A DNA stretch of 64,000 nucleotides from Streptomyces globisporus (GTDB taxonomy: Bacteria > Actinomycetota > Actinomycetes > Streptomycetales > Streptomycetaceae). Positions within the stretch are counted from its first letter, which is position 1, and every line of letters starts with the position of its first letter. Shown piece by piece: positions 50,265-58,576 of the stretch. Under the pieces are notes generated by a model. It ran no database searches, had not been told where the DNA came from, and saw nothing but the letters and a program-made list of their open reading frames with translations. The translations under genes and the position numbers were made by a program. Location: NCBI GenBank assembly GCA_014649555.1, contig BMTG01000010.1:1-64000 (forward strand), in the 5' to 3' direction.

Positions 50265-50849
50265 TTGTCCGTGTCTGTCCGAGGATCTTTCCGGCGTCAC
50301 CGGTGCACCGGCCCGGCCGTCGCCCTGTCGGCCGCTCTCGCCCTCGCCGCCGCTCTGTCGGCGTGCTCCGGCGACGGACCGCCCGAGAAGGCGTACACCG
50401 TGCCCGGCTCCTCGTGCGGCATCGCTGTGGAACCCGCACTGGTGAAAGCCGTGCTGCCCGGCGGCGACTCCCTCACCTCGGCCACTCAGAAGCCGAACGG
50501 GGGAACGGTCCGCTGCAACCTGTCCGTGGACGGCAAGGAGGCTCTCAGCCTCGCCCAGGCCTGGTGGGGGGATAGAGACAGCGCGACGGGGGTCGCGCAG
50601 GCATACGCCCACACGGACAACGGAACGTTGTCGGAGGACGAACGCTTCGTCTACACCGGGAGGGCCGGCGTCGGCCAGACCGTTTCGTCCTGCGAGGTGT
50701 CGGAGCACCCGGAGCAGGACCTCTACATCGTGGTCGAGACTCGCGACACGGGCATCGACGACCCCGAGGCCATCGAGAAGCTCCTCACCGCCTACACCAA
50801 GGCCGTCGAAGGATCAGCGGCCTGCCGGGAGCCCGCCGCCGGATCGTGA
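50265..50849 (+). CDS. Small lipoprotein, unknown function
   Basis: 194 aa from TTG (a GTG two codons on is also possible). The signal peptide ends in the lipobox LSAC. The mature part has several Cys (SSCGIAVE, VRCNLSV, VSSCEVSE, AACREPA) that probably form disulfides, in a pattern like DUF3558-type lipoproteins. It would be anchored on the outer face of the membrane. A strong terminator follows. Confidence 0.72.
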   Translation: MSVSVRGSFRRHRCTGPAVALSAALALAAALSACSGDGPPEKAYTVPGSSCGIAVEPALVKAVLPGGDSLTSATQKPNGGTVRCNLSVDGKEALSLAQAWWGDRDSATGVAQAYAHTDNGTLSEDERFVYTGRAGVGQTVSSCEVSEHPEQDLYIVVETRDTGIDDPEAIEKLLTAYTKAVEGSAACREPAAGS

Positions 50850-50861
50850 ACTGAACGGATG

Positions 50862-50897
50862 AACGGGTGCCGCCACTCTGGAGTGGCGGCCCCCGTT
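50862..50897 (+). terminator. Terminator after the lipoprotein gene
   Basis: GCCGCCACTC (50869-50878) and GAGTGGCGGC (50881-50890) form a perfect 10-bp stem with a 2-nt gap, extended by AACGGG/CCCGTT outside. A TTT follows. It also stands downstream of the tRNA gene read from the other side. Confidence 0.8.
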
Positions 50898-50942
50898 TCA
50901 CGTTCCCGCGGGTAGAAACGGTTCTCCACGAGATCCGAACGG

Positions 50943-51016
50943 TGGGGCGGGTGGGACTCGAACCCACGGCCGACGGATTATGAGTCCGCTGCTCTAACCG
51001 GCTGAGCTACCGCCCC
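50943..51016 (-). tRNA. tRNA with CAU anticodon (Met elongator or Ile2)
   Basis: 74 nt on the minus strand. Acceptor GGGGCGG pairs with CCGCCCC, discriminator A. TAGCTCAGCCGGTTAGAGC is the D arm, CTCATAA the anticodon loop (CAU), GGTTCGAGTCC the T arm. The 3' CCA is not fully encoded. CAU could be elongator Met or lysidine-modified Ile2; I cannot decide by eye. Confidence 0.93.
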
Positions 51017-51219
51017 GTTTCGGCGTGGCGCGTACAAGTGTGCGCACCGTCTGCCGCAGCATAGCCGGTCATACGATCTCTCGCTTCGGTTGGCCGACTT
51101 CACCTGATCTTGAGGACGTCGCTGCGTGCTGCCCGGTTGCAGGGAAGATCGAGAAGACCCTAAAGAGTCTCACCGAGGCCCCGTCCACCACCTGGAGGGG
51201 ATCAGGCCGCACACGCGAA

Positions 51220-51241
51220 AGAGGACCCCGAAGGGTCCTCT
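51220..51241 (-). terminator. UUCG-loop terminator after the tRNA-Asn pair
   Basis: On the minus strand AGAGGACCC-TTCG-GGGTCCTCT with a following TTTC. The 9-bp stem with UUCG tetraloop lies 10 bp past the second tRNA-Asn. Confidence 0.85.
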
Positions 51242-51250
51242 CCCGTTCTG

Positions 51251-51323
51251 CTCCCCCGACTGGACTCGAACCAGTAACCCTCCGGTTAACAGCCGAATGC
51301 TCTGCCAATTGAGCTACAGGGGA
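51251..51323 (-). tRNA. tRNA-Asn (GUU), second copy
   Basis: 73 nt. Acceptor TCCCCTG/CGGGGGA, discriminator G, anticodon loop CTGTTAA (GTT). It differs from the other copy in the anticodon stem (CATTCGGCTG start) and variable loop. Tandem with the next tRNA, cotranscribed leftward. Confidence 0.94.
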
Positions 51324-51328
51324 TCGCG

Positions 51329-51401
51329 CTCCCCCGACTGGACTCGAACCAGTAACCTGCCGGTTAACAGCCGGCTGCTCTGCCAATTGAGCTACAGGGG
51401 A
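51329..51401 (-). tRNA. tRNA-Asn (GUU), first copy
   Basis: 73 nt with intact cloverleaf: D arm TAGCTCAATTGGCAGAGC, anticodon GTT, T arm GGTTCGAGTCC. Only 5 bp separate the two Asn genes. A TACGAT -10 candidate lies at 51425-51420 on the minus strand. Confidence 0.95.
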
Positions 51402-51583
51402 TTGCTGCGTTGCTTCGAAATCGTACCTGCCTGGCGGCTGCCGGGCGGCGCGCGTTCGCTGCGACACATACATTAGCGCAAGCAGGGGGGTGCTCCGCCA
51501 ATCGGTATCGCCCGGGGTGATCTCGGGTGCTCGCGGGTAGGCGGGCTGCACACGTCGCACCAAGCGTAGGAAGGGTGGCAGCC

Positions 51584-51889
51584 ATGCGGTACCGGCTCAC
51601 GTTCATCGCCGGAGTGGCCCTCGGTTACGTGCTCGGCACGCGAGCCGGGCGCGAGCGTTACGAGCAGTTGAAGAAGTCGGCCCGGCAGTTCACGGAGAAC
51701 CCCGCCGTGCGCAACGCCGCCGAGAGCGCCGCCCACAGCGGGCGGGACATCGTCGGCAAGGCGTACCACTCGGTCAGCGACAAGGTCGGTGACAAGGTGC
51801 CCGCGTCGGTCGCCGAGCGGGTCCGGTCGCTGCGGGACCGCAGCAGCCAGAACGGCTTCGAGGACGACTGGGGGACGACGAACACGTAG
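51584..51889 (+). CDS. YtxH-like small protein (101 aa)
   Basis: The short N-terminal hydrophobic helix (LTFIAGVALGYVLGTRAGRERY) with the GYVLGTRAGRERYEQ motif is typical of YtxH-like actinobacterial proteins. The rest is a helical, charged domain probably on the membrane surface. AGGAAGGG precedes the ATG. Function unknown. Confidence 0.75.
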   Translation: MRYRLTFIAGVALGYVLGTRAGRERYEQLKKSARQFTENPAVRNAAESAAHSGRDIVGKAYHSVSDKVGDKVPASVAERVRSLRDRSSQNGFEDDWGTTNT

Positions 51890-51955
51890 TCGTGTGAGGC
51901 GCGGTCGCTGTGCTGTGCGTTACGAGAAAGTCCCGCGGTGCGGCAGAATCTCCGT

Positions 51956-53407
51956 ATGGGCATAGTCGCGGGGCTGGACAGTTCTTCCGCCTTCACTCAC
52001 ATCGTCGTCTGCGACACGGAATCGGGCGCCGTGCTCCGGGAGGGGTACGCCGCCCACCCGGTCGAGGCCAAGGCCGCCGAGGTCGATCCGCAGGCCTGGC
52101 TGCTCTCGCTCGGTGAGGCGGCCTCCGGCGGGCTGCTCGAAGGCGTGCAGGCCATCGGGGTCTCCGCCCAGCAGCACGGGCTCGTCCCCCTGGACCAGCA
52201 GGGCAATCTCGTACGCCCGGCCCTGCTCGGCAACGACCGGCGGGCGCAGGTCGCCGCGGCCGATCTCGTCGACGGGCTGGGCGGGCGGCAGGCCTGGGCC
52301 GAAGCCGTCGGGGCCGTGCCGAGCGCCGCGCAGCCGGTGGCGAAGCTGCGCTGGCTGGCGCGGACCGAGCCGGAGAACGCCCAGCGGGTGGCCGCCGTGC
52401 TCCAGCCCCACGACTGGCTCGTGTGGCAGTTGCTGGGCCGGCCCGCCCGGCGGACCACGGACCGGGGCGCGGCCTCGGGCACCGGCTACTGGTCGGCCGG
52501 GTCCGGCTCCTACCGGCCCGATCTGGTCGAGCTGGCCCTCGGACACTCCGCCGCGCTGCCCGAGGTGCTCGGGCCCGCGGACTCCGCCGGGATGACCCCG
52601 GAAGGGCTGCTGATCTCCGCGGGCACCGGCGAGACCATGGCCGCCGCCTTCGGGCTCGGGGTCGCCGTGGGCGACGCGGTGGTGTCGCTGGGGGCCTCCG
52701 GGTCCGTGATGGCGGTCCACCACGAGGCGCTCGCCGATCCGAGCGGGATGATCACCTCGTTCGCCGACGCCACCGGCATGCATCTGCCGGTCGTTCACCT
52801 CTCCAACGCCGTACGTGCCCTGCGCGGCACCGCCGAGATGCTGGGCCTGGACGGGCTGGAGGAGTTGTCCTCGCTCGCCCTGAAGTCGACGCCCGGGGCC
52901 TCGGGGCTCGTCCTGCTCCCCTATCTGGAAGGCGAGCGGACTCCTCAGCTTCCCCACACCGCCGGCACCCTCTGCGGGCTGCGGCGTGAGTCGATGAAGC
53001 CGGAGCACCTGGCGCGCGCCTCGTTCGAGGGCATGCTGTGCTCGCTCGCCGACGCCCTGGACGTGCTGCGCGGGCGGGGCGTCGAGGTTCGGCGGGTGTT
53101 CCTGCTGGGGGCCGCCGCCGAGCTCCCCGCCGTACAGGCGCTGGCTCCGGCGGTGTTCGGCACCCAGGTCGTGGTGCCGCAGCCCGCCCAGTACGCGGCG
53201 ATCGGCGCGGCCCGGCAGGCGGCCTGGGCACTCGGGGTCTCGCAGGGCGCCCTCGATCCGCGCACTCCCCCGGCCTGGCAGGGTGCGGCCGCCCACGTGC
53301 TGGAGCCCGGCGACGAGCTGGCGGTGGGCGGGGCGGTACGGCAGCAGTACACGGCGACCCGGGACCAGATCCACCCCGGAGCCTTCGGCGGCCGGCCCCC
53401 CGCGTAG
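51956..53407 (+). CDS. FGGY-family carbohydrate kinase (xylulokinase-like)
   Basis: 483 aa from ATG. Actin-like phosphate loop GLDSSSAFTH, GVSAQQHGLVPLD for sugar binding, and the second phosphate motif SLGASGSVMAVH. The C-terminal adenosine region (VFLLGAAAELPAVQALA) is present. Length matches xylulokinases (about 480-500 aa). No isomerase or transporter lies beside it, so the sugar is inferred only. Confidence 0.85.
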   Translation: MGIVAGLDSSSAFTHIVVCDTESGAVLREGYAAHPVEAKAAEVDPQAWLLSLGEAASGGLLEGVQAIGVSAQQHGLVPLDQQGNLVRPALLGNDRRAQVAAADLVDGLGGRQAWAEAVGAVPSAAQPVAKLRWLARTEPENAQRVAAVLQPHDWLVWQLLGRPARRTTDRGAASGTGYWSAGSGSYRPDLVELALGHSAALPEVLGPADSAGMTPEGLLISAGTGETMAAAFGLGVAVGDAVVSLGASGSVMAVHHEALADPSGMITSFADATGMHLPVVHLSNAVRALRGTAEMLGLDGLEELSSLALKSTPGASGLVLLPYLEGERTPQLPHTAGTLCGLRRESMKPEHLARASFEGMLCSLADALDVLRGRGVEVRRVFLLGAAAELPAVQALAPAVFGTQVVVPQPAQYAAIGAARQAAWALGVSQGALDPRTPPAWQGAAAHVLEPGDELAVGGAVRQQYTATRDQIHPGAFGGRPPA

Positions 53408-53601
53408 GGCCGTTTCTCCCTCGGCGGCGCGCACCCGGCGCAGTCCTGGCACCGGGGTGCGCCTCGCCGTGAGCCCGGGCGCGGGGGGCCTCCCCCGTGC
53501 CCCAGGTTTGACCTGGGCTTGGGGAAAACGGTTCGCCCCTGGAGTACGGCGTACGCGAAACTGGGTCGGCCTCTGCCTGCCGCCGATTCCGAGAGACCCG
53601 C

Positions 53602-55335
53602 GTGCTCATAAAACTCCTGCGGGCCCATCTGGGCCCGTACAAGAAACCCATCGTGCTGCTGGTCCTGCTCCAGCTGCTCCAGACCTGCGCCACCCTGTAT
53701 CTGCCCAGCCTGAACGCCGACATCATCGACAACGGTGTCGTCGCGGGCGACACCGGCTACATCCTGGAGTTCGGCGGTCTCATGATCGCCGTCAGCGTTC
53801 TGCAGGTCCTCTGCAATGTGGGGGCCGTGTATTACGGGGCCCGCACCGCCTCCGCCCTCGGGCGTGATGTGCGGGCCGCCGTCTTCGACCGGGTGCAGTC
53901 CTTCTCGGCCCGGGAGCTGGGACGCTTCGGGGCGCCCTCGCTGATCACCCGGACCACCAACGACGTCCAGCAGGTCCAGATGCTGGTGCTGCTGGCGTTC
54001 ACGCTGATGGTGTCGGCCCCGATCATGTGCGTCGGCGGGATCATCATGGCGCTCGGCCTCGATGTGCCGCTCTCCGCCGTGCTGCTGGCGGTCGTGCCGG
54101 TGCTCGGTGTCTCGGTCGGCCTCATCGTGCGGAGGATGGGACCGCTGTTCCGCACCATGCAGGAGCGGCTGGACGGCGTGAACCGGGTGCTGCGCGAGCA
54201 GATCACCGGCAACCGGGTGATCCGGGCGTTCGTCCGGGACGGGTACGAGGAGAAGCGCTTCCGGCAGGCGAACACCGAGCTGACCGATGTGTCGGTGGCG
54301 ACCGGGCGGCTGATGGCGCTGATGTTCCCGACCGTGATGACGGTGGTGAACCTGTCGTCGATCGCGGTGGTGTGGTTCGGCGCGCACCGCATCGACAGCG
54401 GCGGGATGCAGATCGGTGCGCTGACCGCGTTCCTCGCCTATCTGATGCAGATCGTGATGGCCGTGATGATGGCCACCTTCATGTTCATGATGGTGCCGCG
54501 CGCCGAGGTGTGCGCCGAGCGCATCGAGGAGGTCCTCGGGACCGATTCGAGTGTCGTGCCGCCCGTCGCGCCCGTCACCGAGCTGCGGCGGCACGGGCAT
54601 CTGGAGGTGCGGGGCGCGGAGTTCCGGTATCCGGGTGCGGAGGAGCCGGTGTTGCGCAACGTCGATCTGGTGGCCCGGCCGGGGGAGACCACCGCGGTCA
54701 TCGGGTCGACGGGCAGCGGGAAGTCCACGCTGCTCGGGCTCGTACCCCGGCTGTTCGACGTGACGGACGGCGAGGTGCTGGTTGACGGCGAGGACGTGCG
54801 GACGCTGGATCCGGCGCTGCTGGCGAAGACGGTGTCGCTGGTCCCGCAGAAGCCGTACCTCTTCTCGGGGACGGTGGCGACGAACCTGCGGTACGGGAAT
54901 CCGGACGCCACCGACGAGGAGCTGTGGCACGCGCTGGAGGTGGCGCAGGCCAAGGCGTTCGTCGAGGCGCTGGAGCAGGGGCTCGACGCGCCGATCGCGC
55001 AGGGCGGCACCAACGTGTCCGGCGGTCAGCGGCAGCGGCTCGCGATCGCCCGGACGCTGGTGCAGCGCCCGGAGATCTATCTCTTCGACGACTCGTTCTC
55101 CGCGCTGGACTACGCGACCGACGCGGCGCTGCGGGCGGCGCTGGGCCGGGAGACGGCCGGGGCGACCGTGGTGATCGTGGCGCAGCGGGTGTCCACCATT
55201 CGTGACGCGGACCGGATCCTGGTGCTGGACGAGGGGCGGCTCGTGGGCACCGGCACCCATCACGAGCTGATGGACGGCAATGAAACGTACCGGGAGATCG
55301 TGCTCTCCCAGCTGACGGAAGCGGAGGCCGCGTAA
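53602..55335 (+). CDS. ABC exporter subunit A (degenerate Walker B)
   Basis: 577 aa from a GTG. Six transmembrane helices, then an ABC domain: Walker A GSTGSGKST, signature NVSGGQRQRL, Walker B IYLFDDSFSALD. The residue after the Walker B Asp is Asp, not the catalytic Glu. This is the degenerate half of a heterodimeric exporter. Its stop TAA shares a base with the ATG of the partner gene. Confidence 0.92.
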   Translation: MLIKLLRAHLGPYKKPIVLLVLLQLLQTCATLYLPSLNADIIDNGVVAGDTGYILEFGGLMIAVSVLQVLCNVGAVYYGARTASALGRDVRAAVFDRVQSFSARELGRFGAPSLITRTTNDVQQVQMLVLLAFTLMVSAPIMCVGGIIMALGLDVPLSAVLLAVVPVLGVSVGLIVRRMGPLFRTMQERLDGVNRVLREQITGNRVIRAFVRDGYEEKRFRQANTELTDVSVATGRLMALMFPTVMTVVNLSSIAVVWFGAHRIDSGGMQIGALTAFLAYLMQIVMAVMMATFMFMMVPRAEVCAERIEEVLGTDSSVVPPVAPVTELRRHGHLEVRGAEFRYPGAEEPVLRNVDLVARPGETTAVIGSTGSGKSTLLGLVPRLFDVTDGEVLVDGEDVRTLDPALLAKTVSLVPQKPYLFSGTVATNLRYGNPDATDEELWHALEVAQAKAFVEALEQGLDAPIAQGGTNVSGGQRQRLAIARTLVQRPEIYLFDDSFSALDYATDAALRAALGRETAGATVVIVAQRVSTIRDADRILVLDEGRLVGTGTHHELMDGNETYREIVLSQLTEAEAA

Positions 55336-57263
55336 TGGCCGGTCCGGGCGGACGGATGATGGCCGGGGGCGCGCCCACCGACCGGTCGATGGATTTCAAG
55401 GGGTCGAGCAAGCGGCTGCTGAAGCGGTTCGGGCGGGAGAAGTCCTCGCTCTGGCTGATGCTGGGCGCGGTCACGGCGAGCGTCGCGCTGTCGGTGGCCG
55501 GGCCGAAGATCCTGGGGAAGGCGACCGACCTGATCTTCGCCGGTGTCGTCGGGCGGGAGATGACCGAGGGCACGACGAAGGCGCAGGCGATCGAGGGGCT
55601 GCGGAAGGACGGCCGCGGGTCGATGGCCGACATGCTGTCGGCGGTGAACTTCACCCCCGGCGAGGGCATCGACTTCGGTGCGGTGGGGAACGTCCTGCTG
55701 CTGGCCCTGGTGGTCTATGTCGGGGCCGGGCTGCTCATGCTGGTGTCGACCCGGCTGTCGATCCGGGTGATCAACCGGATCGTGTTCCAGCTGCGGGAGG
55801 ACCTCCAGACGAAGCTGGCGCGGCTGCCGCTGTCGTACTTCGACCGGGCCAAGCGCGGTGAGGTGCTGAGCCGGGCGACGAACGACATCGACAACATCTC
55901 GCAGACGCTCCAGCAGACGATGGGCCAGCTCATCAACTCCCTGCTGACGATCGTCGGCGTGCTGATCGTGATGTTCTGGATCTCGCCGCTGCTGGCGCTG
56001 GTCGCGCTGGTGACGATCCCGCTGTCGGTGGTCGTGGCCACCCAGGTCGGCAAGCGGTCCCAGCCGCAGTTCGTGCAGCAGTGGCGGGTGACGGGCACGC
56101 TCAACGCCCATATCGAGGAGATGTACACCGGGCACACCCTGGTGAAGGTCTTCGGCCGGCAGCAGGAGTCCGCGCGGGACTTCGCCGAGCAGAACGAGGC
56201 GCTGTACGAGGCGGGCTTCAAGGCCCAGTTCGCCAGCGGGATCATGCAGCCGCTGATGTTCTTCATCTCGAACATCAACTATGTGCTGGTCGCGGTGGTC
56301 GGCGGGCTGCGGGTCGCGTCGGGCGCGCTGTCGATCGGTGACGTCCAGGCGTTCATCCAGTACTCGCGGCAGTTCTCGATGCCGCTGACGCAGGTCGCCT
56401 CGATGGCGAACCTGGTGCAGTCCGGTATCGCGTCGGCGGAGCGGGTCTTCGAGCTGCTGGACGCGGAGGAGCAGGACGCGGACCCGGAGCACGGCGAGCG
56501 CCCGGAGCGGCCGGCCGGCCGGGTCTCGCTGGAGAAGGTGTCCTTCCGCTACGAGCCGGACAAGCCGCTGATCGAGGGCCTGTCGCTGAGCGTGGAGCCG
56601 GGGCAGACGGTCGCGATCGTCGGCCCGACGGGTGCGGGCAAGACGACGCTGGTCAATCTGCTGATGCGGTTCTACGAGGTGACGGGCGGACGGATCGCGC
56701 TCGACGGGGTCGACGTGGCGAAGATGTCCCGGGACGACCTGCGGTCCTCCCTGGGGATGGTGCTCCAGGACACCTGGCTGTTCGGCGGGACGATCGCGGA
56801 GAACATCGCGTACGGCGCTTCGCGCGAGGTCACCCGGGAGGAGATCGAGGAGGCGGCGAAGGCGGCGCACGCGGACCGGTTCATCCGGACGCTGCCCGAC
56901 GGGTACGACTCGGTGATCGACGACGACGGGGCCGGGGTCAGCGCGGGCGAGAAGCAGCTGATCACCATCGCGCGGGCGTTCCTGTCCGACCCGGTGATCC
57001 TGGTGCTCGACGAGGCGACCAGTTCGGTGGACACCCGGACCGAGGTGCTGATCCAGAAGGCGATGGCGCGCCTGGCCCACGGGCGTACGTCGTTCGTGAT
57101 CGCGCACCGGCTCTCCACGATCCGGGACGCGGACGTGATCCTGGTGATGGAGAACGGGTCGATCGTCGAACAGGGCACGCACGACGAGCTGTTGGCGGCC
57201 GGTGGCGCCTATGCCCGGCTGTACGCCGCCCAGTTCGCGGAGGCGCTGGCCGAGGTGGACTGA
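55335..57263 (+). CDS. ABC exporter subunit B (catalytic)
   Basis: 642 aa. The N-terminal Gly/Met-rich segment is followed by six transmembrane helices. Walker A GPTGAGKTT, Walker B ILVLDEATSSVD with the catalytic Glu, and signature GVSAGEKQL, which departs from LSGGQ. Together with subunit A it forms a heterodimer with one canonical and one degenerate site, like TM287/288 and TmrAB. The substrate is not identifiable. It is convergent with hrdA. Confidence 0.92.
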   Translation: MAGPGGRMMAGGAPTDRSMDFKGSSKRLLKRFGREKSSLWLMLGAVTASVALSVAGPKILGKATDLIFAGVVGREMTEGTTKAQAIEGLRKDGRGSMADMLSAVNFTPGEGIDFGAVGNVLLLALVVYVGAGLLMLVSTRLSIRVINRIVFQLREDLQTKLARLPLSYFDRAKRGEVLSRATNDIDNISQTLQQTMGQLINSLLTIVGVLIVMFWISPLLALVALVTIPLSVVVATQVGKRSQPQFVQQWRVTGTLNAHIEEMYTGHTLVKVFGRQQESARDFAEQNEALYEAGFKAQFASGIMQPLMFFISNINYVLVAVVGGLRVASGALSIGDVQAFIQYSRQFSMPLTQVASMANLVQSGIASAERVFELLDAEEQDADPEHGERPERPAGRVSLEKVSFRYEPDKPLIEGLSLSVEPGQTVAIVGPTGAGKTTLVNLLMRFYEVTGGRIALDGVDVAKMSRDDLRSSLGMVLQDTWLFGGTIAENIAYGASREVTREEIEEAAKAAHADRFIRTLPDGYDSVIDDDGAGVSAGEKQLITIARAFLSDPVILVLDEATSSVDTRTEVLIQKAMARLAHGRTSFVIAHRLSTIRDADVILVMENGSIVEQGTHDELLAAGGAYARLYAAQFAEALAEVD

Positions 57264-57276
57264 TTCCCCTCGCGGA

Positions 57277-58368
57277 TCAGTCGAGGTAGCCGCGGAGTTG
57301 GTCGGCGAAGGCGTGGTCCCGCAGCCTGCTGAGGGTCTTGGACTCGATCTGGCGGATACGTTCGCGTGTCACGCCGAAGATGCGTCCTATCTCCTCCAGG
57401 GTGCGGGGCCGCCCGTCGTCCAGGCCGTAGCGCAGTTGGACGACCTTGCGTTCGCGCTCGCCGAGGGTGGAGAGCACCGCCTCCAGGTGCTGGCGCAGCA
57501 GCAGGAAGGCGGCGGACTCGACGGGCGATGCGGCGTCCCCGTCCTCGATGAGGTCGCCGAAGGACACGTCGTCCTCCTCGCCGACGGGGGCGTGCAGGGA
57601 GACCGGTTCCTGGGCGAGGCGGAGGACTTCGGTGACCCGCTCGGGCGTCAGGTCCAGCTCGACGGCGATGACCTCGGCGGTCGGCTCGACGCCGCGCTCC
57701 TGGAGGAGGCGGCGCTGGACGCGGACCACGCGGTTGATCAGCTCCACGACGTGGACGGGGACGCGGATGGTCCGGGCCTGGTCGGCCAGGGCGCGGGACA
57801 TGGCCTGGCGGATCCACCAGGTGGCGTACGTGGAGAACTTGTAGCCCCGGGCGTAGTCGAACTTCTCCACCGCCCGGATCAGGCCGAGGTTGCCCTCCTG
57901 GACGAGATCGAGCATGGTCAGCCCGCGGCCCACATACCGCTTGGCGACGGAGACGACGAGGCGGAGGTTGGCCTCGATCAGGCGGCGTTTGGCGGTGCGG
58001 CCCATCACCACGAGCCGGTCCAGGTCCACGGCGAGGCGGGAGTCGAGGTCCGGGGTGCCCGCGAGGCGTTCCTCGGCGAAGAGTCCGGCCTCGACGCGGC
58101 GGGCGAGCTCGACCTCCTCGGCGGCGGTGAGCAGCGGGATGCGGCCGATCTCGCGCAGATACTGGCGGAACAGGTCGGAGGTGGGGCCGCCGGAGTCCGC
58201 CCGGTTCCTGGGGTCCGGCGGTTCGGGGAGGTGCGTCGCTTCCACCATGACTGCCTCGGGTGCGTGTCCGGGCGGGCCGGCTGCGGTCTCCGGGTGATGC
58301 AGGACCCTGTTCTGCGCGGGGATGGCCGCCATGGGCGCGGTCGTGGTCGTCACGGTCCGGGTCTGCAC
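57277..58368 (-). CDS. hrdA: Sigma-70 family RNA polymerase sigma factor, HrdA-like
   Basis: 363 aa from a GTG; in-frame starts near VVEATHLPE are possible. Sigma regions: 1.2 ([16 protein letters not shown]), 2 ([41 protein letters not shown]), 3 and 4 with [19 protein letters not shown] and [12 protein letters not shown]. The long N-terminal region 1.1 of HrdB is missing, so it is an accessory primary-like sigma. The position beside dnaG and the ABC pair matches hrdA (SCO2465, as I recall) rather than hrdB or hrdD. Confidence 0.85.
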   Translation of the reverse strand: MQTRTVTTTTAPMAAIPAQNRVLHHPETAAGPPGHAPEAVMVEATHLPEPPDPRNRADSGGPTSDLFRQYLREIGRIPLLTAAEEVELARRVEAGLFAEERLAGTPDLDSRLAVDLDRLVVMGRTAKRRLIEANLRLVVSVAKRYVGRGLTMLDLVQEGNLGLIRAVEKFDYARGYKFSTYATWWIRQAMSRALADQARTIRVPVHVVELINRVVRVQRRLLQERGVEPTAEVIAVELDLTPERVTEVLRLAQEPVSLHAPVGEEDDVSFGDLIEDGDAASPVESAAFLLLRQHLEAVLSTLGERERKVVQLRYGLDDGRPRTLEEIGRIFGVTRERIRQIESKTLSRLRDHAFADQLRGYLD

Positions 58369-58540
58369 GGGGGCGACCTCCAGGTGATCGCTGCCGGTTG
58401 ACGGGGGCGGAGGTCTGTCCGGGCCCGGGTGTTCCCCTGCGGACCGGTGTGCTCCGATGACTCAGACATTCCCCAGTGTGGGGTACGACACACGGCTGTC
58501 ACGAGGGGCGTGCGGGGACTTTCTGATTCCGGTCCGTCAC

Positions 58541-58562
58541 CGGGCGGTTACCGGCCCGCCCG
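58541..58562 (-). terminator. Hairpin after dnaG
   Basis: CGGGCGG (58541-58547) pairs with CCGCCCG (58556-58562), loop 8. It lies 15-35 bp beyond the dnaG stop on the minus strand. Confidence 0.45.
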
Positions 58563-58576
58563 GGCGGTGAACGGGC

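Noticed and set aside
51251..51401. Direct repeat of about 70 bp considered as a phage attachment site or CRISPR-like repeat
   Set aside because: The two copies are complete tandem tRNA-Asn genes with cloverleaf structure; there is no integrase, spacer array or gene remnant beside them.
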